This document shows, piece by piece, positions 35,437 through 44,417 of a stretch of 64,000 nt of DNA. Numbering within the stretch: position 1 is the stretch's first letter; every line of letters begins with the position of its first letter. Origin of the DNA: Planctomycetota bacterium (GTDB lineage: Bacteria; Planctomycetota; UBA1135; UBA2386). The DNA is taken from NCBI GenBank assembly GCA_021776805.1, contig JAJFFD010000003.1:1-64000 (forward strand), written 5' to 3'. The position numbers and the translations under genes were made by a program. The notes under the pieces were generated by a model. The model was not told the origin of the DNA. It saw only the letters and a list, made by a program, of their open reading frames with translations, and ran no database searches.

Positions 35437-37680
35437 ATGTTCAGCGTCAGGAATACACTCGCTCTCTTCGCATTCCTCCTGCCCGCCGCGCTTCAGGCCC
35501 AGGCCGATGCCTCGCAGCTCAGCGTTGACCGGCTATGGGGTAGCCCGGAGTTCTTCGAGGATCAGTTCGGTCCAGCCCGCTGGTTGGCTGATGGCTCGGG
35601 CTACAGCACCTTGGAGCCTGCTGCGGATCGCTCCGGCATCGAGATCGTTCGCTATGACCCGGTGACCGGCAAGCGTGAGATTCTCGTGCCTGTCAGCTCG
35701 CTCATTCCATCGGGCTCGCGTCGTCCACTGCGAGTGGAGGACTACGCCTGGTCGGATGATGGCTCCAAGCTGCTGATCTTCACCAACAGCAAGAGAGTCT
35801 GGCGTGACAATACTCGTGGGGACTATTGGGTTCTGGATCGCATGCAGAAGAGTCTCACTCAGCTCGGAGCGGACTTCGAACCAAGCCGCCTCATGTTCGC
35901 CAAGTTTTCGCCCAGCGCGGATCGGGTCGCCTACGTCTACCAGAACAACCTGTACGTGCAGAGCCTGGCCGATGGCAAGATCCTCCGCCTGACCGAAGAT
36001 GGGTCGGATACTGTCATCAACGGCACCTTCGACTGGGTCTACGAGGAGGAGTTCGATCTCCAGGACGGTTTTCGTTGGAGTCCGGATGGCAAGGACATCG
36101 CCTACTGGCAGCTGGATGCTTCCGGCGTGGGCGAGTTCTACATGGTGGATAACCTCTCGGATATCTACGCCCAAATCATCCCGGTGCAGTATCCGAAAGC
36201 CGGTACCACCAACTCATCCTGTCGAGTCGGATTTGTTGCCAGTTCTGGTGGCGAGACGCGCTGGATCGAACTCGATGGTGATCCACGACAAAACTACGTG
36301 GCGCGCATGGACTGGGCAGGTGGCTCCCAGGCGATCGTGATCCAGTATCTGAACCGCCTACAGAACACGAATCAGTTGTTGCTCATCGATGCTGCGACAA
36401 GTGCGGTGAGCAGCGTCTTGGTCGAGCAGGACAAGGCCTGGTTGGACGTAGTCGATGACCTGCTGTGGATGGACGAGGGCGCGCGTTTCACCTGGTTGAG
36501 CGAACGGGATGGCTGGCGTCATCTCTACATCGGCAACCGCAGCGATGGCCGCTTGGAGCTGGTCAGTCCGGGCGAATACGAAATCGTCAGCATCGATCAT
36601 ATCGATGTGGGAGGCGGCTATGTCTACGCCACCGCTTCCCCGGAGGATGCCACCCGGCGAGCTCTGTACCGCATTCCGTTGGCTGGCGGAGCGCCGGAGC
36701 GATTGACCCCTGAAGCTGCTCCTGGCACCCACGAATACCAGATCTCCAAGGACGCTCGCTTCGCGATTCACACCTACTCCAGCTTTGGTGAACCACCGAG
36801 GGTCGATCTGGTTTCCCTGCCGGATCATCGAGTCCTCCGGGTCTTGGTCAGCAATAATCGCTTGCGGGCCACTATGCAGGGCCTCGCCAAGGGCAAGTCA
36901 GAGTTCTTCCAGGTGGCTGCTGCGGATGGGATCGAGCTCGATGGCTACTACATGCTTCCTCCTGATTTTGATCCAGCCAAGCGCTGGCCAGTCATTTTTC
37001 ATGTCTATGGCGAACCTTGGAGTCAGACCGTGGTCGATCAATGGGGCGGGATCAACCATGTCTGGCATCTGCTTCTTGCCCAGCGTGGCTATGTGATCAT
37101 GAGCCTGGACAACCGTGGGACGCCTGGGCCCAAAGGGAGAGAGTGGCGTAAGTGCGTCTATGAGAAGATCGGTGTCCTGGCCTCGAAAGACCAGGCCGAG
37201 GGTCTGCTCGGCATCAAGCAACGCTTTGACTGGGTCGACGAGGATCGTGTCGGAATCTGGGGGTGGAGTGGTGGCGGATCCATGACTCTGAACATGCTCT
37301 TCAGGCACCCCGAATCGTACAAGGTCGGTATTTCCGTGGCCCCGGTGCCGGACGTTCGCCTCTATGACACGATCTATCAGGAGCGGTACATGGGGCTGCC
37401 GGCCAGCAATGCCGAGCAATACCGTCAGAGTTCGCCGATCACCTTCGCGAGCCAGCTGCAGGGTGAGTTGCTGTTGGTACACGGGACCGGCGACGACAAC
37501 GTGCACTATCAGGGTACTGAGCGGTTGGTGGACGAGCTAGTGCGGCACGACAAGCAGTTCACCCTCATGGCCTATCCGAATCGATCACACGGCATCTACG
37601 AGCGCCCCAATACCCGGCGCCATTTGTACAAGTTGATGACCGGGTTCTTTCTCGAGAAGCTGCCTGCTGGGGCGCGTTGA
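35437..37680 (+). CDS. Secreted dipeptidyl peptidase IV (S9B family)
   Basis: A 747-residue exported serine peptidase removing X-Pro dipeptides. Signal peptide ends LQA-Q (about residue 21). The N-terminal eight-bladed propeller includes the substrate-binding double Glu motif 'DWVYEEEF', and the C-terminal alpha/beta-hydrolase domain has the nucleophile Ser611 in 'GWSGGGS' (GWSYGG is usual), Asp in 'HGTGDDNVH' and His in 'NRSHGIYE'. It stands directly beside a prolyl aminopeptidase gene, suggesting joint use of proline-rich peptides. Confidence 0.93.
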   Translation: MFSVRNTLALFAFLLPAALQAQADASQLSVDRLWGSPEFFEDQFGPARWLADGSGYSTLEPAADRSGIEIVRYDPVTGKREILVPVSSLIPSGSRRPLRVEDYAWSDDGSKLLIFTNSKRVWRDNTRGDYWVLDRMQKSLTQLGADFEPSRLMFAKFSPSADRVAYVYQNNLYVQSLADGKILRLTEDGSDTVINGTFDWVYEEEFDLQDGFRWSPDGKDIAYWQLDASGVGEFYMVDNLSDIYAQIIPVQYPKAGTTNSSCRVGFVASSGGETRWIELDGDPRQNYVARMDWAGGSQAIVIQYLNRLQNTNQLLLIDAATSAVSSVLVEQDKAWLDVVDDLLWMDEGARFTWLSERDGWRHLYIGNRSDGRLELVSPGEYEIVSIDHIDVGGGYVYATASPEDATRRALYRIPLAGGAPERLTPEAAPGTHEYQISKDARFAIHTYSSFGEPPRVDLVSLPDHRVLRVLVSNNRLRATMQGLAKGKSEFFQVAAADGIELDGYYMLPPDFDPAKRWPVIFHVYGEPWSQTVVDQWGGINHVWHLLLAQRGYVIMSLDNRGTPGPKGREWRKCVYEKIGVLASKDQAEGLLGIKQRFDWVDEDRVGIWGWSGGGSMTLNMLFRHPESYKVGISVAPVPDVRLYDTIYQERYMGLPASNAEQYRQSSPITFASQLQGELLLVHGTGDDNVHYQGTERLVDELVRHDKQFTLMAYPNRSHGIYERPNTRRHLYKLMTGFFLEKLPAGAR

Positions 37681-38643
37681 TCAGAGGCAGGGGCTGCCGC
37701 TGCTGCGGACTCGCTCGGTGGCTGCGATGAGTTCGCGGGTGATGCCCGGTTCGTGAGAGGAGTGACCCGCGTCCGGCACGATGATCTTGCTGGCCTCGGG
37801 CCAGAGCCGGTGCAGGTCGTCTGCGCTCTTCACCGGGCAGACGATGTCGTAGCGGCCATGTACGATGATGCTCGGAATATGCCGAATGCGATCGATCTGT
37901 TGCAGCAATAGGTCATCCGGTTCGAGGCGGACATTACGGAAGTAATGGGCTTCGAGTCTGGCCACGGACCAGGCGGTGTTCTCGTCTGCGAAGTGTGCCG
38001 TGAATTCATCGTTCGGCAGGAGGGTGCAGCATGAGCCTTCATAGATGCTCCATGCCTTGGCGGCTGCCATGGCTGTATCGCGGTTCTTGTCATTGAGTCG
38101 GCGCCAATAACCCTCGAGCAGATCACCCCTTTCCTCAGGGGGGAGGTGCTCAGCGAATGGCCGCCAGATCTCGGGTTGGACGAAGCGGATCCGATAGAGC
38201 CACCAATCCAGTTCTTCATCTCGCAGGAGCCATATCCCCCGCAAGATCAGGCTACGGCAGCGATCCGGATGCTGTTGTGCATAGTACAGGGCCAAGGTGC
38301 TGCCCCAGGAGCCGCCGAATACGTGCCAGTCTTCGATCTCGAGTTCTTCGCGGATCCTCTCGATGTCCGCCACCAGATCATCGATGCAGTTGTCCTCGAC
38401 TTCGCCCAGCGGCCTTGAGCGCCCGCATCCCCTTTGGTCGAAGAGGATGCTCCGAAAATGCTCGGGGTGGAAGAAGCGGCGGTCGATGTCGGTGCACCCT
38501 GCGCCCGGGCCGCCATGCAGGAAGATGATGGGCTTGCCATCAGGATTGCCACAGCTCTCCCAGTAGATGCGGTGGCGCTTGCTCACCTGGAGATCACCCT
38601 TGGCAAATGGCTCGATCTCGGGAAAGAAGTGTTCATTGGCCAT
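37681..38643 (-). CDS. pip: Prolyl aminopeptidase
   Basis: A 320-residue cytosolic alpha/beta-hydrolase (S33) releasing N-terminal proline. Signatures: 'FLHGGPGAGC', 'FDQRGCGRSRP', the nucleophile elbow 'GGSWGS' (residues 110-115, Ser112), 'RGIWLLRDEELDWW', and the terminal His in 'DAGHSSHEPG'. Length is normal. Its stop abuts the DPP-IV stop, TGA|TCA with no gap. Confidence 0.95.
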   Translation of the reverse strand: MANEHFFPEIEPFAKGDLQVSKRHRIYWESCGNPDGKPIIFLHGGPGAGCTDIDRRFFHPEHFRSILFDQRGCGRSRPLGEVEDNCIDDLVADIERIREELEIEDWHVFGGSWGSTLALYYAQQHPDRCRSLILRGIWLLRDEELDWWLYRIRFVQPEIWRPFAEHLPPEERGDLLEGYWRRLNDKNRDTAMAAAKAWSIYEGSCCTLLPNDEFTAHFADENTAWSVARLEAHYFRNVRLEPDDLLLQQIDRIRHIPSIIVHGRYDIVCPVKSADDLHRLWPEASKIIVPDAGHSSHEPGITRELIAATERVRSSGSPCL

Positions 38644-38755
38644 GCGGCAAGGTTAGCGTCGGGAGCGCAGCGGAAAATGCTCTTGGATGATTCGCTTGCA
38701 CTCGGTGCTACACTCACCCCGTGTTCCGTGCAGTTTGTCGCGCGGGAGCAGAGGC

Positions 38756-39613
38756 ATGAGCAAGAAACCCAAACTCGCAATCCTCGGTGCAGGGAATCTC
38801 GGCCTGGCGATCGCCAGAGGTCTGGCCCGTGTAGGTTCCTATCGCCCAGAAGAAATCATTCTGACCCGCCGTCATCTCGAGCAGCTGGACAGCCTGGGAA
38901 GTGAAGGCTTTCGCCTGCAAGTCGACAATCGCGATGCTGTGCGACAGGCGAAGACCCTGCTCATCGCGGTGCAGCCGCAGCAGCTCGATGGGCTTCTCCA
39001 GGAGATTGCCGGCGATCTCGACGCAAAGTCCCAATTGCTGATCTCGGTCGTCTCAGGAGCTGATATCGCTTCCTTGCGCAAGCGGCTGCCTGGCAAGATT
39101 CCGCTGCTCCGGGCGATGCCCAATGTGGCCGCCGCTGTGGGACAGTCCATGACATGCCTCGCGACGGATCCGGAGATGGATGCTCAGCGCCTGGCAGAGA
39201 GTTTGGAGATCGGTGAGGAGATTTTTGCCGCAGTTGGTTCCACTCTGGTCATAGATGAAGAGCAGATGCAGGCAGCAACGGCCCTATGCGCCTGCGGTGT
39301 CGCCTTCTTCTTGCGCGCCCTGCGTGCGGCCTCTCAGGGTGGTATCGAAATCGGGTTTCATCCCGAAGAGGCTCTGGCGATGTCTGCGCAGACAGCGCTC
39401 GGTGCGGCTGCCCTCATCGTCGAGACTGGGCGCCATCCGGAACGAGAAATTGACACGGTGACGACGCCCCGTGGCTGCACCATTGCCGGCCTCAATGAGA
39501 TGGAGCATCGCGGTTTCAGCTCGGCCATGATCAGAGGGATTCTCCTCGCATCGGAGAAGGCTGCTGGGCTCTACGCCGGAGATCCCCGACAGGACGCAGA
39601 GAATGGCGACTGA
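38756..39613 (+). CDS. proC: Pyrroline-5-carboxylate reductase
   Basis: A 285-residue NAD(P)H enzyme making proline. Rossmann motif 'LAILGAGNLGLAIARGL' at the N-terminus, 'RAMPNVAAAVGQSMTCL' in the middle, and the family C-terminal signature 'TTPRGCTIAGLNEMEHRGF'. Start at 38756 has GGAG eight bases upstream. It overlaps thrA by 11 bases, making it the first gene of a proline/threonine operon. Confidence 0.93.
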   Translation: MSKKPKLAILGAGNLGLAIARGLARVGSYRPEEIILTRRHLEQLDSLGSEGFRLQVDNRDAVRQAKTLLIAVQPQQLDGLLQEIAGDLDAKSQLLISVVSGADIASLRKRLPGKIPLLRAMPNVAAAVGQSMTCLATDPEMDAQRLAESLEIGEEIFAAVGSTLVIDEEQMQAATALCACGVAFFLRALRAASQGGIEIGFHPEEALAMSAQTALGAAALIVETGRHPEREIDTVTTPRGCTIAGLNEMEHRGFSSAMIRGILLASEKAAGLYAGDPRQDAENGD

Positions 39614-42113
39614 AGAGTTGGTTTCCCAGCACTGGCGAGTGCACAAGTTCGGCGGCACTTGCTTGGCGGACGCGCAGCGTTTCCGGCAGGTTGCCGATCT
39701 CCTGCGCAGTCAGAGAGAGGTGCCCTATTCCCTGGCCGTGGTGGTCTCGGCCATGGCCGGGATTACCGACGCACTACTCGAGCTTGCGGACCTGGCTGCG
39801 TCTCGGGATGAGGCCTATCTCGAAGCGTTGCAGAAAGTGCAGCAGAGGGTGATCAGCGTCTGGAACGAGCTGGACTGCGAGGCAGGCGAGAAGGTCAGCG
39901 AGCGTATTCTCTCGGATGCATCCGATCTTGCCGAAGTCCTGCGAGGGGTGTTTCTGGCGGGCGTCTGTCCCGACTCTTCTCGGGACTTGGTAAGCGGCTT
40001 CGGCGAGCTCTGGTCCGCCATTATCCTTGCGGCATACCTGGAGTCGAAAGGCGAGACGGTGCGCTCGCTGAATGCGCGCGATGCGCTCAGGGTCGAGCAC
40101 TCGGATACGGGTCCGGGTGTCCTTTGGGAGGAGAGTCGCCGGCTCTTCGAGCCTTGGATCCAGAAGGCGGCAACAGACTTTGTCATCATCACCGGTTTCG
40201 TGGCGGTCGATGCCGATGGCGCGCCCACAACCCTGCGTCGCAACGGCAGCGATTACTCGGCGACCATCTTCGCCCGGCTCCTCTCTGCCCGTTCCGTCAC
40301 GATTTGGACCGATGTCAGTGGTGTCATGACCGCGGATCCTCGCAGGGTTCCTGAGGCGACCCTGTTGCCGGAGATCTCCTACGACGAAGCCATGGAGCTG
40401 GCGTACTTCGGGGCTGATGTCCTGCACCCGCAGACTATGGGACCGGCGGTCGAGGGGGCCATACCCATCCACATCAAGAACCTGGACGACCCAGAGGCTG
40501 GCGGCACGAGCATTCTGCCGTACGCAAACAAACCCGCGTCGAAGGCCGCGCCACGTTCGGCGGTCAAGGGTCTGTCCTCTGTCGAGGGTCGAGCTCTCCT
40601 GAGTTTGGAAGGCAGCGGCATGATCGGTGTGCCAGGTGTGGCTAGCCGGATGTTCGCCGCCCTGCGCGAGGCCAAAGTGTCTGTGACCATGATTTCGCAG
40701 GCGAGTTCTGAGCACAGTATCTGTGTGGGGATCGCCGCGGATCAGGGCCGGCTCGCGCATGATGTTGTCGCTCGGGCATTTCATGAAGAGTTGGCGCGGG
40801 GCCAGGTGCAGGGTGTGGAGCTCTCCGGTCCGTACAGCATTCTGGCTGCCGTTGGCGATGACATGGTGCGTACACCCGGGGTGGCGGCTTGCTTCTTGAG
40901 TTCATTGGCGAACGCCGGGATCAACATCCGAGCGATTGCCCAGGGTTCTTCCGAGCGCAATATCTCTGTTGTCGTCGATGAAGCCGAATCCGAGCGCGCC
41001 CTGCGATCTGCACACGCCGGCTTCTACCTGTCCGGGCAAACCATCGCTGTTGGCTTGATCGGTCCTGGTCATGTCGGTCGCGAATTGCTCAGGCAGTTCG
41101 CTCAGCAGCGCGATCACCTCCAGCGGGACTTGAATCTGGACATACAAGTTCGTGGGATCTGTAACTCACGGCTGATGCTTCTCGATGAGGACGGCATCGA
41201 TCTAGAGCAGTGGGAAGGGCAATTGGCGGCGAAGGGGATTGCCTTCCACATGGAGGAATTTGTCGAACACGTGCAGTCCTCGCACCTCCCGCATTCGGTC
41301 ATCTTGGACTGCAGTGCCAGTGCTGCAGTTGCCGGCAACTATGCGAACTGGCTGGAGAGGGGTATCCATGTCATTACCCCCAACAAGATGGCGAGCAGCT
41401 CTGCCACATCGGAGTATGAGCGGCTCAAGGAGATCTGCGGGCGCAAGTCATCCCGCTTCTTCTATGAGGCCACGGTTGGCGCGGGCTTGCCGGTTATCTC
41501 GACCGTGCGCGATCTTTTGCACACCGGCGATCGGATCGAACGGATTGAGGGCGTGGTCTCTGGCACCCTCTCCTATCTGCTCCAGTGCTTGTCGCCAGAG
41601 AAACCCTTCTCCATGGTCCTGGCGGAAGCGCATCGACTTGGCTTCACCGAACCGGATCCACGGGCGGATTTGTCGGGATTGGACGTGGCCCGCAAGGCCG
41701 TCATCTTGGGTCGCGAGTTGGGTCTCAGCCTGGAGATGGGTGACTTTCCTGTGGAGAGCCTTGTGCCAGAGGGCCTCGCTGACTGTGCTGATGTCAGCGA
41801 GTTCATGAGCAGACTTGTGGAATTCGATCCTGAGATCGAGGCCAGGCGTGCGGCGGCGGCAGGTCGAGGAGAAGGCCTCGCCTATGTTTCGAGAATCGAG
41901 GTGGCTGGTGCCTGCGAAGTGGGTTTGCGCAGTTACCCCTTGGACCATCCCCTGCTGCGCATCCAGCCAGCGGACAACATCTTCGTCATCACATCCGAAC
42001 GCTATTCCAGCAAGCCTCTCATGATCCAGGGACCAGGAGCGGGTCCTGAGGTGACAGCCGCTGGCGTCTTCGGTGATTTTCTCCGCCTGGCAGAATCATT
42101 GGGGGGGGGATGA
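39603..42113 (+). CDS. thrA: Bifunctional aspartokinase/homoserine dehydrogenase
   Basis: An 836-residue fusion catalysing steps 1 and 3 of the threonine branch. Aspartokinase about 10-310 ('KFGGTCLAD' where GTS is usual, 'NGSDYSATIF', 'TDVSGVMTADPRRV'); two ACT-type regulatory units about 325-475 ('GVASRMFAALREAKVSVTMISQ', 'GVAACFLSSLANAGINIRAIAQ'), implying feedback control by threonine; homoserine dehydrogenase from about 480 ('VGLIGPGHVGRELL', 'YEATVGAGLPVISTVRDLL', 'GVVSGTLSYLL'). It overlaps proC upstream and thrB downstream (4 bases). Confidence 0.95.
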   Translation: MATEELVSQHWRVHKFGGTCLADAQRFRQVADLLRSQREVPYSLAVVVSAMAGITDALLELADLAASRDEAYLEALQKVQQRVISVWNELDCEAGEKVSERILSDASDLAEVLRGVFLAGVCPDSSRDLVSGFGELWSAIILAAYLESKGETVRSLNARDALRVEHSDTGPGVLWEESRRLFEPWIQKAATDFVIITGFVAVDADGAPTTLRRNGSDYSATIFARLLSARSVTIWTDVSGVMTADPRRVPEATLLPEISYDEAMELAYFGADVLHPQTMGPAVEGAIPIHIKNLDDPEAGGTSILPYANKPASKAAPRSAVKGLSSVEGRALLSLEGSGMIGVPGVASRMFAALREAKVSVTMISQASSEHSICVGIAADQGRLAHDVVARAFHEELARGQVQGVELSGPYSILAAVGDDMVRTPGVAACFLSSLANAGINIRAIAQGSSERNISVVVDEAESERALRSAHAGFYLSGQTIAVGLIGPGHVGRELLRQFAQQRDHLQRDLNLDIQVRGICNSRLMLLDEDGIDLEQWEGQLAAKGIAFHMEEFVEHVQSSHLPHSVILDCSASAAVAGNYANWLERGIHVITPNKMASSSATSEYERLKEICGRKSSRFFYEATVGAGLPVISTVRDLLHTGDRIERIEGVVSGTLSYLLQCLSPEKPFSMVLAEAHRLGFTEPDPRADLSGLDVARKAVILGRELGLSLEMGDFPVESLVPEGLADCADVSEFMSRLVEFDPEIEARRAAAAGRGEGLAYVSRIEVAGACEVGLRSYPLDHPLLRIQPADNIFVITSERYSSKPLMIQGPGAGPEVTAAGVFGDFLRLAESLGGG

Positions 42114-43060
42114 TTGCCAGGAGAAGCGCCACTGTCTTTGCACCGGCCAGCGTTGCCAACGTTGTGGTGGGCTTCGATCTACTCGGCTTTGCCTTCGGCA
42201 AGGTAGGTGATCTGGTAACTGTGAAACGCCTCGATGGTGGCAGCCCTGGACAGCTACGAATGGGCGAAATGCAGGGCTGTGATGCCCTGCCCACTGATAT
42301 TGCGAGCAACTGCGCTGGTGCGGCTCTACAGGCGATGCACGAAGACCTCGGTCTGGCGGATAGTCTCGAGATCAGTTTGCACAAGGGCATTCCGCTTTCC
42401 TCTGGCATGGGTGGCTCCGCTGCATCCGCGGTGGGAGCAGTCGTGGCGGCCAATGCTTTGCTCGAGGAACCGCTGCCTGTGGAGCGGCTCTTTGCTTACG
42501 CATTGGCGGGTGAAGCTGTGGCCAGTGGTGATGCTCACGGTGACAACATCGCACCCTGTCTGCATGGTGGCATGGTTGCGGCTCTTGCTGGCGACCCCTG
42601 GCGCGTGCTCGAGTTACCTGTTCCTGCCGATCTCTACTGCCTGATCGTCAATCCTGCCATCGAACTCGATACTCGGGGGCAGCGGGGCCTGCTGGCCAGA
42701 GAACTGCCGTTGAGCATGCATGTGCAGCAGTCAGCGCATCTCGCAGGATTCATTTCCGCCTGCTACGAGCAGGACCTAGAGCTCCTGGCGCGATCCATGC
42801 ACGATGTTGTTGTGGAGCCACAACGGAGCGAGACCATACCGGCATTCGCCGAGATGAAGGACCTGGCCAAACAACGGGGAGCCCTCGCTTTTTCCATCGC
42901 TGGCTCCGGTCCCAGTGTCTTCGCCTGGCTTCGCAAGCTCGAGGATGCGCGGACTCTGGAAGAAGATCTGCTGCATGTCTTGGGCGAGAATCAACTGCAG
43001 GCCAGATCCTGGATCGACCGACTCGGCTCTGATGCTGCCAGAGTTACCGAGGTCAAATGA
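42110..43060 (+). CDS. thrB: Homoserine kinase
   Basis: A 316-residue GHMP kinase phosphorylating homoserine. It opens with 'VFAPASVANVVVGFDLLGFAFG' and has the ATP loop 'PLSSGMGGSAASAVGAVVAAN', and the C-terminal 'AFSIAGSGPSVFAWL'. The ATG overlaps the thrA stop by 4 bases and its own stop overlaps the thrC start in the same way. Confidence 0.95.
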   Translation: MIARRSATVFAPASVANVVVGFDLLGFAFGKVGDLVTVKRLDGGSPGQLRMGEMQGCDALPTDIASNCAGAALQAMHEDLGLADSLEISLHKGIPLSSGMGGSAASAVGAVVAANALLEEPLPVERLFAYALAGEAVASGDAHGDNIAPCLHGGMVAALAGDPWRVLELPVPADLYCLIVNPAIELDTRGQRGLLARELPLSMHVQQSAHLAGFISACYEQDLELLARSMHDVVVEPQRSETIPAFAEMKDLAKQRGALAFSIAGSGPSVFAWLRKLEDARTLEEDLLHVLGENQLQARSWIDRLGSDAARVTEVK

Positions 43061-44352
43061 AGTTTGTCAGCACTCGCGGGCAATCCGATCCAGTGGCAGT
43101 CGATGTGGCCATTCAGGCGGGATTGGCTCCTGACGGCGGGCTTTATGTTCCTGCGGCCATGCCCATGCTCCCGGCTGCGGTCCTTGAATCCGGATCGAGC
43201 ATTGCCCAACTCGGAGCGAAGGTTCTGCAGCCCTTCTTTGCGGATTCTTGCCTCGAAGGGGAGCTATCCGAGATCTGCAGGCGAGCCTTCGATTTCCCTA
43301 TTCCCCTCGAGAGGCTGCGGAGCAAGGCCGGCGATGTCGAGGCCAGAATCCTCGAGCTCTTCCACGGGCCGAGTTCCGCCTTCAAAGATGTCGGTGCGCG
43401 CTTTCTCGCCGAGTGTATGGCGAGCTTGGCGCCCTCCGGGCTGACTCGGGTAATGGTGGCAACTTCGGGGGATACGGGAGGTGCTGTTGCCGCTGCTTTC
43501 TACCGCCGGCCAGGTTTCGAGGTCGTGATTCTCTTCCCTGAGGAAGGTGTCTCTGAGGAACAAGCCCAGCAACTCACCTGCTGGGGTGAGAATGTGCGCA
43601 GCTTTGCCGTGAGTGGTACCTTTGATGACTGCCAGCGCATGCTCAAGGAGACTCTCGAGGCGGGCTCTGTCCATGGTGATGTTCGCCTGACTACCGCCAA
43701 CAGCATCAACATCGCCCGACTCCTCGCGCAACTTGTCTACTATGCATTCATCGCTGTGGAACTGCGTGGCGGTCAACTCCCATCCCTGCTGGTGCCTTCT
43801 GGCAACCTGGGAAACGCCACCGCAGCGATCTGGGCACGGCGCATGGGACTACCCCTCGGCAAGATCTTCATGGTCACCAACGCCAATCGCTGCGTGCCGG
43901 AGTACATGGAGAAGGGAGTTTGGCAGCCTAGGCCCTCCCTGCGCACACTCGCCAACGCCATGGATGTGGGGGCACCAAGCAACATGGAGCGAATTCGGCA
44001 TCTGTTTCCGGAGATCGATGACCTGCGCGAGGGGGTCGCAGCGCTTTCGATCGATGATGCGGCCATTGCGGCCTGCATACAGTCTGGGCTGGCTCGTTGG
44101 GGGCGTGTCTTTGACCCGCATACGGCCACGGCTGTTCAGGCCATGGAAGAGCTCGGCGAAGCCTGCGGCCCCCTGCCGGTTGTCATCGCAACGGCGCATC
44201 CTGCCAAGTTCCGTAGCATCGTCGAAGCCCTGGTTGGTGTGCCGGTCGAAGCTCCGGCGGCGCTGGCGGAACTCCAGCAACGGCCTAGCGCCTATGAGTC
44301 GATTCCCGCGAGTACAGAGGCCCTGCGAGCATCCTTATCGACGGAAGCTTGA
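43057..44352 (+). CDS. thrC: Threonine synthase
   Basis: A 431-residue PLP enzyme converting phosphohomoserine to threonine. N-terminal 'FVSTRGQ' and 'GLAPDGGLYVP' are typical; the PLP Lys lies in 'HGPSSAFKDVGARF', and 'ATSGDTGGAVAAAF' and 'PSGNLGNATAA' are the phosphate-binding loops. It completes the thrABC set; the stop overlaps a potential start of the downstream GDSL gene (TGATG). Confidence 0.95.
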   Translation: MKFVSTRGQSDPVAVDVAIQAGLAPDGGLYVPAAMPMLPAAVLESGSSIAQLGAKVLQPFFADSCLEGELSEICRRAFDFPIPLERLRSKAGDVEARILELFHGPSSAFKDVGARFLAECMASLAPSGLTRVMVATSGDTGGAVAAAFYRRPGFEVVILFPEEGVSEEQAQQLTCWGENVRSFAVSGTFDDCQRMLKETLEAGSVHGDVRLTTANSINIARLLAQLVYYAFIAVELRGGQLPSLLVPSGNLGNATAAIWARRMGLPLGKIFMVTNANRCVPEYMEKGVWQPRPSLRTLANAMDVGAPSNMERIRHLFPEIDDLREGVAALSIDDAAIAACIQSGLARWGRVFDPHTATAVQAMEELGEACGPLPVVIATAHPAKFRSIVEALVGVPVEAPAALAELQQRPSAYESIPASTEALRASLSTEA

Positions 44353-44417
44353 TGCGGCCTACCGCCAGACAGAGGCCCTGGAGCTTCCTCCCCTCAGGGG
44401 CGAAGATAGCTTGGCCC

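Noticed and set aside
38644-38755. Threonine attenuator leader before proC-thrABC
   Set aside because: No short frame rich in Thr/Ile codons and no alternating hairpins are visible in the 112 bases upstream.
39774-40784. Long minus-strand open frame opposite thrA
   Set aside because: Arg/His/Gln-rich shadow translation with no domain; thrA is unambiguous.
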